64,000 bases of DNA from Aggregatibacter segnis (GTDB taxonomy: Bacteria > Pseudomonadota > Gammaproteobacteria > Enterobacterales > Pasteurellaceae), in NCBI RefSeq assembly GCF_003130075.1, contig NZ_NRCW01000004.1, positions 62,001 through 126,000 on the forward strand, written 5' to 3'. A program made the position numbers and the translations under genes. The stretch's first letter is position 1. The number at the start of each line of letters is the position of its first letter. The notes under the pieces are model-generated. The model was given only the letters and a program-made list of their open reading frames with translations. It was not told where the DNA came from and ran no database searches. Positions 1-8,730 of this stretch are shown piece after piece.

Positions 1-2072
1 CGTGCTAACCATTTTTCCACGCGATGAGCGCCCGCATTATAAGCGGAAGCAATCAAAATACGGTTGTTCGGATATTTGGCGTTTAGCTCTGCTAAATGTG
101 CCGTGCCTAACAAAATATTATTGAGCGGTTTAAATAAATCTGCCTCACCCGCATAAGGCAATTTGGCATTGTCTGCTGTTGCTTTGGCAGTAGTTGGTAG
201 CAATTGCATTAATCCCCGCGCATTGGCGGAAGATTGTGCTTGTGGGTTCCAGGCGCTTTCCTGACGAGAAATCGCCATGGCGAAACTTTTACTGACATTG
301 GTATTTAGCGCGGCTTGCGGTTTGGTTTTGCTTAACGCCGGGCGGCTTTTGAGTGCAATATCATAATAATCGCTATAAGCAATTGGTAAGCGCAACTGAA
401 TGTAATCAAACGCTTTAGCAATAATGGAGCCATCCACACCTAAATCAAACCAGTTTTGTTGGTTGGCATATTGACTAAGCGCCATTTGTTTCTCTTTTTT
501 GGCATCACCGGACAGATTTTCCAACAAGAAACGCCAACGCTGTTTAGCCGGGCCAAATCTTTCGAGTTGACGTAGTTCGGCAATTTCTTCCAATGCCGGT
601 TTTACTTTTTTGAATTCATCAGCCCAATAAGGATCGGAGATACTCGGGGCAATAAGTAATTCTGGTTGGCCGAAATCATAACCGTTGCCACGGGTTTTCG
701 GATGTAATTTGGCGGCTGCCAACATTGGATAAAAACCGCGTTCGTCAGAAAGTGCGGTCAATATTTCTTTTGTTTTTTTGCTATCGCGTTTTGCTATTGT
801 TTTGGCTTGCCAATAACGCCATTCCTGTTTTTGCTGACCTTCTGCTGAAAGTGCGTTGAGCCATGGAGTTAAATCGGTTTTTTGCCAAATGGCCATACGC
901 AAACGGCGTTCGGTAAGGTTATCTGCTTTTAATTTGAGAATTTCCGCATCCCGCCATTGTTGGAAATTCTGGCTTTCATTGTCAAAAAAACGACCAAGAA
1001 AAGCAATTTCCCACTCACGAATTTGCGCATCTGTTAATTGCCAATTTTTTGCCCATTGTTGATAGAGGGCAAAGTTAGGCTCTTTCATTGTTTCCGATAG
1101 AGTGCGTAAATAACGAGGAAAGGTCTGCACTACTGCAAATTTTGTGACGATTTTATTATTTTCTTCAATGAGTGGTAGTCTATCGGCCAATTCAGGCAGG
1201 GTTGCCGGATTTTTTAATAAGGACTCAAAGCGTTTTAAATTCGCCAGAACCATTTCGTCTTCTTTTGCGCTATCAATTTTATTTAATTCCGATGATAGCA
1301 ACGCCATCCCGTTCGCATCATTTTGGACAAAGAGTTCCTCGGCTTTTTGGTAGATTTTATCTTGTGTCCGATTGCCATCGGAATACCATTTTGCCCAAAG
1401 TTGAGCATCATTAGGCAGTTTGCTGTTGGTTAACCAAAGTTGTTCATAGCGGGAAATAATGTTTGAGTCGCTGTTTGAGTTTTGTTTTTTATTTGTTTCG
1501 TTTTTTGTGCGTTCAAGCTGAAGTTCGGCATTTAATACGGCTATTTGCATCTCCAAGGAACTTGGCTTAACGCGTTGCGCATAATGGACTAATCCTTCCG
1601 TATCATCAGCATTTATTAATAGTGTGAAAATGCCTTGTTCCCATCGATTACGTAAAAAATGCGTAGGGTTTTGCGCGATAACTTGTTCAATTTCGTGTTT
1701 TAATGCTTTTACTTCTTCAGGTAGCGTATCTTTACTAACGCTTTTAATGCGGGCATCAATGTAGGTGGTTGTCGCATCCATTTTCAATGGATAGTCTTTT
1801 AAAGACTCAATGAGGTTAAGATATAACTCAGCATTATCAGAAACGTTGTTATTTTTCACCGCACTTTTAAGCAGACTTTCTAATTGAAGGAACGTTGAAC
1901 GCTGCTTAATCAAAAGCAATTCTGACTCGTGTTGCTGTTGTGCCCACTTTGCTTGTTCTTGCGCTAAATTGATTTCGTGGGTTACGGGGGCTTCGGTTCT
2001 GGTTGCCAAGGCAGAGAAAGAAAGTGCGGTTAAAATTAACAGAGGAATTGAGGTTCGTTGCAAATATCGCAT
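1..2072 (-). CDS. slt: Soluble lytic murein transglycosylase Slt (3' end outside window)
   Basis: Periplasmic enzyme that cleaves the MurNAc-GlcNAc bond of peptidoglycan, leaving 1,6-anhydro ends. The start at 2072 gives a signal peptide (MRYLQRTSIPLLILTALSFS, cleavage near ALA|TR). A long alpha-helical U-domain with the family words WRYWQA and RWRFLLE follows, then the catalytic domain: SRQESAW with the catalytic Glu near residue 605, GLMQLLPTTA, and AYNAG near residue 677. The frame stays open to base 1, so at least 690 residues lie in the window. Compared with E. coli Slt70 (645 aa, catalytic Glu about residue 505 of the precursor) the excess of roughly 100 residues is N-terminal. A USS lies inside the signal-peptide codons. 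Confidence 0.95.
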   Translation of the reverse strand, partial: MRYLQRTSIPLLILTALSFSALATRTEAPVTHEINLAQEQAKWAQQQHESELLLIKQRSTFLQLESLLKSAVKNNNVSDNAELYLNLIESLKDYPLKMDATTTYIDARIKSVSKDTLPEEVKALKHEIEQVIAQNPTHFLRNRWEQGIFTLLINADDTEGLVHYAQRVKPSSLEMQIAVLNAELQLERTKNETNKKQNSNSDSNIISRYEQLWLTNSKLPNDAQLWAKWYSDGNRTQDKIYQKAEELFVQNDANGMALLSSELNKIDSAKEDEMVLANLKRFESLLKNPATLPELADRLPLIEENNKIVTKFAVVQTFPRYLRTLSETMKEPNFALYQQWAKNWQLTDAQIREWEIAFLGRFFDNESQNFQQWRDAEILKLKADNLTERRLRMAIWQKTDLTPWLNALSAEGQQKQEWRYWQAKTIAKRDSKKTKEILTALSDERGFYPMLAAAKLHPKTRGNGYDFGQPELLIAPSISDPYWADEFKKVKPALEEIAELRQLERFGPAKQRWRFLLENLSGDAKKEKQMALSQYANQQNWFDLGVDGSIIAKAFDYIQLRLPIAYSDYYDIALKSRPALSKTKPQAALNTNVSKSFAMAISRQESAWNPQAQSSANARGLMQLLPTTAKATADNAKLPYAGEADLFKPLNNILLGTAHLAELNAKYPNNRILIASAYNAGAHRVEKWLA

Positions 2073-2097
2073 GGCTATTTTCCATTAGTCATAAATC

Positions 2098-2123
2098 AAA
2101 GGCGGATACTTAGATCCGCCTTT
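2098..2123 (-). terminator. Hairpin terminator after the yci operon
   Basis: A perfect 10-bp inverted repeat (AAAGGCGGAT / ATCCGCCTTT) with a 6-nt loop lies between the yciI stop and slt. The T-tract on the minus strand is short, so termination may be partial. Confidence 0.6.
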
Positions 2124-2166
2124 GTTATCATTAGTTCAACATGTTTCCGTGATGACCGTTTGAAAA

Positions 2167-2463
2167 TTAGAAGACTTTTTTAAACGGCTTAATAATGACA
2201 TCGCCATACACGCCGGCTTCTACATAAGGATCTTGAGCTGCCCAGTCTTTTGCTGCTTGCAAGCTATCAAACTTGGCAATGACGGTCGAACCGGTGAAAC
2301 CGGCTTCACCCGGATTTTCATCATCAATTGCAGGGTTTGGGCCTGCGGTTAATAAACGATCTTCCGCTTGGAGTTGTTTCAAACGAGCAAGGTGTTGTTC
2401 ACGCACTGCTAAGCGTTGAGCCAACGTGTTTGGTTTGTCTTGAGCAAAAATGACGTAGTACAT
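2167..2463 (-). CDS. yciI: YciI family protein
   Basis: Small YCII-domain protein (98 aa) starting MYYVIFAQD. The family has a dimeric ferredoxin-like fold and no settled reaction in this operon context. The open frame extends 17 codons further upstream, but the ATG at 2463 is preceded by AAGAGGA at good spacing and gives the normal family length. It is the last gene of yciC-yciB-yciA-yciI, 19 nt after yciA, and a hairpin follows. Confidence 0.9.
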   Translation of the reverse strand: MYYVIFAQDKPNTLAQRLAVREQHLARLKQLQAEDRLLTAGPNPAIDDENPGEAGFTGSTVIAKFDSLQAAKDWAAQDPYVEAGVYGDVIIKPFKKVF

Positions 2464-2482
2464 TTTGAGTCCTCTTGTTAGT

Positions 2483-2944
2483 TTATGGCGTTTTAATGTG
2501 TGCCAAAGCGGCATCTAGTTCGTGATTATTTTCGCGTGGAATAGCACGAGGTTTGCCTTCCTGATCGACAGCAACAAACGTAAATTGCGCTTCTGTCACG
2601 CAATAGCGTTCACCGATAGGTTCGCTTGCAACTTTTTTAACCCACACTTCCACTTTGATTTTAATTGAGCTACGTCCAACGTGTAAACATTGTCCATAAC
2701 AACAAACTACATCTCCAACAGAAACCGGTTGAATGAAATTCATGCTTTCAACGGCAACAGTCACAACGCGTCCGTGAGCGATTTCTTTTGCTAAGATTGC
2801 ACCGCCAATGTCCATTTGAGACATAATCCAACCACCGAAAATATCGCCGTTAGCGTTAGTGTTTGAGGGCATCGCTAACGTTCTGAGCAGAAGGGTGCCG
2901 TGAGATTGTTGTCCGGTTTTGCTATCAATTAATTGAGGTGACAT
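2483..2944 (-). CDS. yciA: Acyl-CoA thioesterase YciA
   Basis: Hotdog-fold thioesterase (153 aa) that hydrolyses acyl-CoA esters to free CoA and acid in the cytoplasm; the H. influenzae homologue is a well-known broad-specificity enzyme. Seen here: the N-terminal [20 protein letters not shown] segment, which carries the conserved Asn-Gly-Asp of this hotdog subgroup, then GGWIMSQMD and the strand [12 protein letters not shown]. The start is 3 nt from the yciB stop and the gene is probably translationally coupled to it. Confidence 0.93.
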   Translation of the reverse strand: MSPQLIDSKTGQQSHGTLLLRTLAMPSNTNANGDIFGGWIMSQMDIGGAILAKEIAHGRVVTVAVESMNFIQPVSVGDVVCCYGQCLHVGRSSIKIKVEVWVKKVASEPIGERYCVTEAQFTFVAVDQEGKPRAIPRENNHELDAALAHIKTP

Positions 2945-2947
2945 TGA

Positions 2948-3499
2948 TTATTCCTTGTTTTTTTCTTGTTGTGTTTGAGGTAAATAGCGATAAATATAAA
3001 TTCCGGTAATGAGCGTGGCGGCAAAGGTCATGCCGATGATGCCGAAGGATTTAAAATCGACCCAAATATCATCGGATAAATATTGGCTGATATAAATGTT
3101 GATTAACATACATAAAATAAAAAAGCCGCTCCAACCCAGATTTAAGTTTTTCCAAACATGTTCCGGCAATTGGATTTCTTTTCCAAGGAGTTGTTTAATC
3201 AACAGTTTTTTGAAACCAAATTGAGCAATAAGCAAAACCAACGCAAAGAGCGCATAAATAATCGTCACTTTCCATTTTAAAAACTCAAGATCGTTAAAAT
3301 AGGCGGTTAACGAGCCAAAGAAAATGACTGCACCTGCAACAACTTTTTGTTGAGTTTCAATTTTGCCGTATTTTACTTTCAAAATAATAAATTGCACGAT
3401 GGTGGCAATGACCAATGTCATTGCCGCTTCACGAATCCCAACTAATTTATATACTGCAAAGAAAAGAACTAAGGGAATAAACTCAAGTAATTGTTTCAT
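2948..3499 (-). CDS. yciB: Inner-membrane septation/cell-envelope protein YciB (IspZ family)
   Basis: Integral membrane protein of 183 aa with about five hydrophobic helices, beginning [18 protein letters not shown] and containing the family motif [18 protein letters not shown]. The family is linked to septation and envelope integrity; its mechanism is unknown. It sits 7 nt after yciC and 3 nt before yciA, the same order as in other gamma-proteobacteria. Confidence 0.93.
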   Translation of the reverse strand: MKQLLEFIPLVLFFAVYKLVGIREAAMTLVIATIVQFIILKVKYGKIETQQKVVAGAVIFFGSLTAYFNDLEFLKWKVTIIYALFALVLLIAQFGFKKLLIKQLLGKEIQLPEHVWKNLNLGWSGFFILCMLINIYISQYLSDDIWVDFKSFGIIGMTFAATLITGIYIYRYLPQTQQEKNKE

Positions 3500-3506
3500 A
3501 TTGATG

Positions 3507-4265
3507 TTATGCCTTTACAATAAATAAAGTATAAAAACGGTAAGTGACAATTAATGCAAACACGTTGATTAATGCCGCAATAATGCCGGTAATGACCGCC
3601 ATGATGGCATTGCTTGACAAGCTGATTAGAAAACTTTCAGCCAACGGCACGAGAACATAAATCAGTAAACAGAAGATAAATAACACCGTCGCTCGACTCA
3701 TCGCAGCGCGCCAGGTAATTTTGGCGGAAGCACTTATGCCGGCATCAGTTAATAAATAATGCACCGGCGCCAAACAAAGACGAATATATAAGCCGATACC
3801 GATAATAATCGCAAATAACGAAATAATGGAAGGCTGTACTTTTTGTTGAATGGCGATCATTGCTTCTGTGAGTCCCACAAGAATTGGGATAAAAATTAAG
3901 AAGCTTAGTAAAAGGGCGCCCCAAATACGCTTCAATGTTGATACGAAACTCTGCAGAACGGTACTGAATTGTCGCAAGCTAATTTGATGAATGGTGACTA
4001 AACACCATGCACTGATAAAAATATAAATAAACTGTTTAAGAAAAAAGAATGTCACCAAATTGATGCCTTGTTCTTCCGAGATAGCGGAAGAAATTTGGTT
4101 GTTTGACAGAGAAACAACGATTTCATTTGGCAACATCGCTGATTGCAACAACACCATGATGATGTCGGCAAAAAAGTAGAGGGCGCACAAGACAATGATG
4201 TTTCGCTTTTCATTTTGCATGAAATGAAAGCTATCTTTAATAATTTGGGTAAAGTTTATTGGCAT
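3507..4265 (-). CDS. yciC: YciC family inner-membrane protein (UPF0259)
   Basis: Predicted membrane protein (252 aa) with about six hydrophobic segments and a short cytosolic N-terminus containing [12 protein letters not shown]. It is the first gene of the yci operon and is divergent from ompW, an arrangement also found in E. coli. No biochemical function is established. The start at 4265 has only a weak ribosome site; downstream Met codons would remove the conserved N-terminus, so I kept it. Confidence 0.88.
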   Translation of the reverse strand: MPINFTQIIKDSFHFMQNEKRNIIVLCALYFFADIIMVLLQSAMLPNEIVVSLSNNQISSAISEEQGINLVTFFFLKQFIYIFISAWCLVTIHQISLRQFSTVLQSFVSTLKRIWGALLLSFLIFIPILVGLTEAMIAIQQKVQPSIISLFAIIIGIGLYIRLCLAPVHYLLTDAGISASAKITWRAAMSRATVLFIFCLLIYVLVPLAESFLISLSSNAIMAVITGIIAALINVFALIVTYRFYTLFIVKA

Positions 4266-4431
4266 TTCATTTACTTAATTAAGAGTGAAAGAAAAGAGTC
4301 TAATTATACTGACCTTTCAGGATAAAAACATAAAAAAACTCTGTGATGATCTAAAACAATGTATGGCGTAGCTGTTATTAAAGAAAAAATGACATAGATT
4401 TGTTTTAATTATTCTACTAATTTCAAAAAGC

Positions 4432-4481
4432 TTGATAGAGATCACATATTTGCATACCTTAAAAGTGGTATATTGCGCCAC
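4432..4481 (+). promoter_or_regulatory. FNR-type site and promoter of ompW
   Basis: TTGATagagATCAC at 4432-4445 matches the FNR dyad TTGAT-N4-ATCAA with one mismatch. A -10 hexamer TATATT lies at 4469-4474, putting the dyad centre about 42 bp upstream of the predicted start site, the normal class II activator position. OmpW is known to be FNR-controlled in E. coli. A CRP reading of the same dyad fits less well. Confidence 0.65.
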
Positions 4482-4539
4482 TCTTAATCATCACATTCTT
4501 AATTAGAAATAGTATTGCAGTAATCTTTAGGAGTTCATT

Positions 4540-5187
4540 ATGCAAAAGCACAAAATTATTTTAGGTTTAGCCTCTGTTTTAGCTATGGGCGCAGTGAATG
4601 CCCATGAAGCGGGTAACTTGATTGTCCGTGGCGGTGGGGTTTTCGTTTCTGCTAATTCAAGTTCAACTACTCAAACCGCGATCGATGTCAATTTGGATGT
4701 GGGTGATAATGCCCAATTAGGTTTAACTGGCACTTATATGTTAACGGACAATTTAGGTGTTGAATTGTTAGGCGCAACGCCTTTTTCTCATAAAATTAGT
4801 GCCACGGTGCCTGCGCTCAAGTTAGGTTTAGGGGATGTGGTTAAATTGAAACAATTGCCACCGAGCCTGTATGTTCAATATTATTTCTTGGATAAAAATG
4901 CGGGTTCCCGTCCTTATGTCGGGGCAGGTATTAACTATACTCGATTCTTCAATGCAAAACCGATGGTGGATGCAGTGACAGATCTTGATGTGAAAAAACA
5001 TTCATTTGGCCCGGTATTAAACGCGGGTATCGATATTAAATTGACCGATAATTTATATTTAAATACGGCAATGTGGTACACCAAAATTAAAACCACAGCG
5101 AAATTTAAAGCCCTAAATAAAGAACATGAAGTGAAAGTGAAATTAGATCCAATCGTGTTCTTTACCGGTTTGGCGTATCGTTTCTAA
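4540..5187 (+). CDS. ompW: Outer-membrane protein OmpW
   Basis: Eight-stranded beta-barrel outer-membrane protein (215 aa) with a signal peptide of about 21 residues (MQKHKIILGLASVLAMGAVNA). Family words include GLTGTYMLTDNLGVELLGATPF, the RPYVGAGINYT strand and the terminal aromatic YRF. The family forms a narrow hydrophobic channel. TTTAGGAG precedes the ATG. The gene is divergent from the yci operon, convergent with recN, and has its own FNR-like promoter. Confidence 0.95.
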   Translation: MQKHKIILGLASVLAMGAVNAHEAGNLIVRGGGVFVSANSSSTTQTAIDVNLDVGDNAQLGLTGTYMLTDNLGVELLGATPFSHKISATVPALKLGLGDVVKLKQLPPSLYVQYYFLDKNAGSRPYVGAGINYTRFFNAKPMVDAVTDLDVKKHSFGPVLNAGIDIKLTDNLYLNTAMWYTKIKTTAKFKALNKEHEVKVKLDPIVFFTGLAYRF

Positions 5188-5207
5188 TTTCCTTCTAACA
5201 TATAACT

Positions 5208-5238
5208 AAATTGGGCGAAAACGGCGCCCAATTTTTTT
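5208..5238. terminator. Bidirectional terminator between ompW and recN
   Basis: A 10-bp perfect stem (AAATTGGGCG / CGCCCAATTT) with a 7-nt loop is followed by a T-run, and by A-runs in the other direction. It can serve ompW on plus and recN on minus. Confidence 0.85.
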
Positions 5239-5249
5239 GTCTTCTTCAC

Positions 5250-6926
5250 TTATGCTGCAGCATCTAGCATTTCTTGTGCATTGGCTAAGACGGCATCCGT
5301 AATTTTGCTTCCGCCTAACAATTTTGCTAATGCCTTGACGCGTTGCTGAGGAGAAAGTGCGGTCATTTTTGTTTCTGTTTTTTGATCGACGGTCGATTTC
5401 TCAACAGAGAAATGATGTATTCCATGGCAGGCGACTTGCGGCAAGTGGGTAACACAAATGACTTGGCATTTTTCGCTGAGTTTTCTTAATAATTTACCGA
5501 TCACATTTGCAGTGGCACCGCTAATACCGACATCAATTTCATCAAAAATTAATGTTGGGATAGCGGTTTGGTTAGATGCTTGTACCTGAATGGCCAATGC
5601 AATGCGGGAAAGTTCCCCGCCGGAAGCAATTTTGGCGAGCGGTTGAGCACTTTGACCTAAGTTACTTTGTAGGGTGAAAATCGCACTATCTGCCCCGTTT
5701 GAACTTATCTTGTCATAGTCACTATGCAATTCAATAAAAAATTCTGCGTGTTCCATCGCTAATTGTTTAATGGATTTGGTCACTTGCTGTGCCAGTTTTT
5801 GTGCGCCTAATAGACGGCTTTGATGAAGTGCGGTCGCGGTGGCAAGTATTTTTTCGTGAGCCGCTTGCTCTTGTTGAATGAGCATTTCTTCACTGCCGGA
5901 AAAATCTTCCAATTCATTCAATTCCGCTTTGAGGCGACGGTGTAATGCCACTAAATCTTGTGGTTTTACATTGTGCTTGCGCGCTAATTGCACGGTTTGT
6001 CCTAGGCGTTGTTCAATGTCAGCCAATAACGCCGGATCTTGCTCAATATTGCTGCTTAACGATTGAATTTCATTGGTGGCTTCTTGCACTTGAATCAATG
6101 CTTCATTTAATAGATTTTGCACATCAGTATAACGATTATCTAACTCGCAGAGTTCACTTAAATGTTGCACGGCGCGATAAAGTAGAGAATCTGCGCTGAC
6201 CGTTTCATTTTCGCTTAATAATTGCAAAACTGATTGGGAAAGCTGCGTTAATTCTTCACTATTGGAGAGACGAAGATGATCCGCTTCTAATTCCTCGTAT
6301 TCATTTTCTTTTAAATTAAACTCATCCAGTTCACTTACTTGATACTGTAAAAGCTGTTTTCTCGCTTCATTTTCCGCACATTTCTGTTGGAAGGTTTTAA
6401 CTTGATGTTGCAAATTGCGCCATGTTTGATAATCAAGGCTCATTTGTTGTAAAAGTGCGGTATGTTGACAGAAATTATCGACTAACTGCAGTTGGTAGTC
6501 GTTTTTCAGTAAACGTTGCGAGGCGTGTTGTCCATTAATTTGAATGAGATGTTGCCCGATCTCTTTTAATTGGGCGGCCGACACCGGAATGCCATTAATG
6601 AAGGCTTTAGAGCGTCCGTCATGATTAATAATGCGGCGTAAAATGCAGTCTTCAGGATTGTCAGGATCCTGCAATTCGTTTTCTTGTAGAAATTGGAGAG
6701 CCGGGTTGTTACTGTTTAGATGAAACGTCGCGCAAATATCAGCGCGTTCTTGACCTTCTCGTAGCATTGAGGCTTCTGTTCGTTGTCCGAGACAAACACC
6801 TAGTGCATCAATGGCAATGGATTTTCCCGCGCCGGTTTCCCCGGTGATGACGGACATTCCTTGCGATAATTCAATATTTAACTGACGAACGATAGCAAAA
6901 TTATTAATGGTGAGTTGGGTCAACAT
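5250..6926 (-). CDS. recN: DNA repair protein RecN
   Basis: SMC-like ATPase (558 aa) acting in recombinational repair of double-strand breaks. It starts MLTQLTINNFAIV and carries Walker A GETGAGKS, a long coiled coil in the middle third, the ABC signature region (ASGGELSRIALA) and Walker B (TLIFDEIDVGIS). An in-frame TTG two codons upstream is possible, but the ATG at 6926 has AGAGGA at ideal spacing and matches the family start. LexA boxes lie directly upstream, so SOS induction is expected. Confidence 0.96.
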   Translation of the reverse strand: MLTQLTINNFAIVRQLNIELSQGMSVITGETGAGKSIAIDALGVCLGQRTEASMLREGQERADICATFHLNSNNPALQFLQENELQDPDNPEDCILRRIINHDGRSKAFINGIPVSAAQLKEIGQHLIQINGQHASQRLLKNDYQLQLVDNFCQHTALLQQMSLDYQTWRNLQHQVKTFQQKCAENEARKQLLQYQVSELDEFNLKENEYEELEADHLRLSNSEELTQLSQSVLQLLSENETVSADSLLYRAVQHLSELCELDNRYTDVQNLLNEALIQVQEATNEIQSLSSNIEQDPALLADIEQRLGQTVQLARKHNVKPQDLVALHRRLKAELNELEDFSGSEEMLIQQEQAAHEKILATATALHQSRLLGAQKLAQQVTKSIKQLAMEHAEFFIELHSDYDKISSNGADSAIFTLQSNLGQSAQPLAKIASGGELSRIALAIQVQASNQTAIPTLIFDEIDVGISGATANVIGKLLRKLSEKCQVICVTHLPQVACHGIHHFSVEKSTVDQKTETKMTALSPQQRVKALAKLLGGSKITDAVLANAQEMLDAAA

Positions 6927-6940
6927 AAGCAAATCCTCTT

Positions 6941-6982
6941 TACTGTATGTTTGTCAGTATATTACTGTTTTAATATACAGTA
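6941..6982 (-). promoter_or_regulatory. Tandem LexA (SOS) boxes of recN
   Basis: TACTGTTTTAATATACAGTA at 6963-6982 is a full-length palindromic LexA box with CTG-N10-CAG spacing. Next to it, 6941-6959 reads TACTG-N9-CAGTA, a second box one base short. Both lie within 60 bp upstream of recN; E. coli recN also has multiple LexA boxes. Confidence 0.88.
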
Positions 6983-7000
6983 AAGAGGGTTTGTTAATCT

Positions 7001-7918
7001 TTAAGAAAAGTTGCGCAACCAACCTAATTTGGAGCTTAATACTTTGTAATAATTGTAGCTTTTGAGGTGCAGTAAACGGAGAGGATAGTCACATTTTTGA
7101 ATGTGGATAATATCATCAGGTCCGAATTGGAGCGCAACTTGACTGTCACAACCTAACTCTAATTGAGAGGTGTTGTATTCTGCAAACCGAATAGAAATTT
7201 TACTGTTGCCATCTACTACGAGTGGGCGTGAAGACAAGGTGTGCGGAAACATCGGCACCAATGCGATGGCATTTAATTGCGGGGTTAAAATTGGGCCGCC
7301 GGCGGAAAGAGAGTAGGCGGTTGAACCGGTAGGTGTTGAAATAATTAAACCATCGGAACGTTGGGAAAACGCAAATTGATCGTTGATATGCACATGAAAA
7401 TCAATCATATGCGCAATTTTTGCCGGGTGAATCACCGCCTCGTTGACGGCAATACTACTGGCAATGATTTCATTGTCGCGTTCCACGCAGGCTTTCAAGA
7501 GGAAGCGTTCTTCCACAAAAAACTCGCCGTTTTCCAAGCAAGCTTGTAATTGGGAATAGGCATTTTTCGGGTCAATATCGGTTAAAAAACCTAAATTGCC
7601 ACGGTTGATGCCAATAAGCGGAATATGATATTCGGCTAAAATGCGGGCACGCCCCAACATATTGCCATCGCCACCAATCACAATGGCAAGTTGGGCGGAT
7701 TTGCCGATTTCCTCTAAACTGGCTAAATGTTTTGGTGGAAGGTCAATTTTTTTACCGATATCTTGCTCAACCAACACGTGATAACCGCGTTCAATTAACC
7801 AAAAAAACAGGTTTTTATGCATTTGTAGGTTGATATCATTTCTCGGTTTACCGACTAATGCAATGGTTTGAAACGAGATATGCAACGTTTGCGGTTTTGC
7901 CGAATTTAACGTGTCCAT
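7001..7918 (-). CDS. nadK: NAD kinase
   Basis: ATP- or polyphosphate-dependent NAD kinase (305 aa) making NADP in the cytoplasm. Motifs seen: [11 protein letters not shown] (the GGDG catalytic motif), [11 protein letters not shown], and [14 protein letters not shown] for substrate binding. Length is normal. It lies upstream of recN on the same strand, separated by the LexA boxes, and is divergent from grpE, the same neighbourhood as in H. influenzae. Confidence 0.96.
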   Translation of the reverse strand: MDTLNSAKPQTLHISFQTIALVGKPRNDINLQMHKNLFFWLIERGYHVLVEQDIGKKIDLPPKHLASLEEIGKSAQLAIVIGGDGNMLGRARILAEYHIPLIGINRGNLGFLTDIDPKNAYSQLQACLENGEFFVEERFLLKACVERDNEIIASSIAVNEAVIHPAKIAHMIDFHVHINDQFAFSQRSDGLIISTPTGSTAYSLSAGGPILTPQLNAIALVPMFPHTLSSRPLVVDGNSKISIRFAEYNTSQLELGCDSQVALQFGPDDIIHIQKCDYPLRLLHLKSYNYYKVLSSKLGWLRNFS

Positions 7919-7934
7919 ATTGTTTTTACACTAA

Positions 7935-7962
7935 CTTGAATTCAATGAATTGGGCACTATAT
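7935..7962 (+). promoter_or_regulatory. Possible heat-shock (sigma-32) promoter of grpE
   Basis: CTTGAA at 7935-7940 matches the sigma-32 -35 core, and 14 nt later CACTATAT is a poor version of the CCCCAT-T -10 element. The position, about 85 nt before the grpE start, is reasonable. The weak -10 match keeps confidence low. Confidence 0.4.
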
Positions 7963-8045
7963 TACAACAGAAAGCCTTTTACTCAAGTGGTAAATGCGGC
8001 ATTTTTTGTTATAATCGCCCAACTTTTATTAATCGGAGAATGACA

Positions 8046-8624
8046 ATGGCAGACGAACAAAAACAAGAACAAAACGAAGAATTAGAAAAAGATCTTCAAT
8101 CGCAAGAAGTCGATATTGAAGAACAAAAACAAGTGGAAGACCCTTTGGAAGAAGCGATTGCACGTGTACAAGAATTAGAAGCGCAATTAGCGGAAACTGA
8201 AAAAAAAGAACAAGATTTATTGTTACGTACTCGTGCTGAAATCGACAATATTCGTCGTCGTACAGAACAAGATGTTGAAAAAGCGCATAAATTTGCGTTA
8301 GAAAAATTTGCCAAAGACATTTTGAACACGATTGATAACTTAGAACGCGCTCTAGCCACGCCGGCAAACATAGAAGACGAATCCGTTAAAGCTTTATTTA
8401 ACGGCGTAGAGTTAACGTTAAAAGAATTATTGGCAACGGTTGCCCGTTTCGGCGTTGAGCCTGTAGGCGTTGTCGGTGAGATTTTCAATCCGGATCTACA
8501 CCAAGCCATTTCTATGCAACCGACAGATGGTTTTGAAAGTAACCAAATTACCACTGTGTTACAAAAAGGCTACTTGCTTAACGGTCGCGTGATTCGCCCG
8601 GCAATGGTGATGGTCGCGGCGTAA
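8046..8624 (+). CDS. grpE: Nucleotide exchange factor GrpE
   Basis: Cochaperone (192 aa) that releases ADP from DnaK. A long charged N-terminal coiled coil leads into [20 protein letters not shown] and [13 protein letters not shown], then the beta-wing with HQAISM and the end [17 protein letters not shown]. The frame runs further upstream, but the ATG at 8046 has GGAG 7 nt ahead; an ATG at 8040 is too close to that site. Divergent from nadK. Confidence 0.95.
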   Translation: MADEQKQEQNEELEKDLQSQEVDIEEQKQVEDPLEEAIARVQELEAQLAETEKKEQDLLLRTRAEIDNIRRRTEQDVEKAHKFALEKFAKDILNTIDNLERALATPANIEDESVKALFNGVELTLKELLATVARFGVEPVGVVGEIFNPDLHQAISMQPTDGFESNQITTVLQKGYLLNGRVIRPAMVMVAA

Positions 8625-8693
8625 GTTAATTACAGATAAAAGAGCGGTCAGTTTTTAAAACGTTTTGAAATCCGACTGCACTTTAGAAGAAAG

Positions 8694-8724
8694 AAAAAGG
8701 AGAAGTTTGAAACTTCTCCTTTTT
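8694..8724. terminator. Bidirectional terminator between grpE and receptor 1
   Basis: A 31-bp near-perfect palindrome built on AAAAAGGAGAAGTTT and its complement, with T-runs both ways. The same sequence, with one change in the stem, follows the second receptor at 11969-12000. Confidence 0.85.
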
Positions 8725-8730
8725 GTTGGG

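Noticed and set aside
8029-8554. Minus-strand frames opposite grpE
   Set aside because: Antisense shadows of the strongly biased grpE coding sequence.
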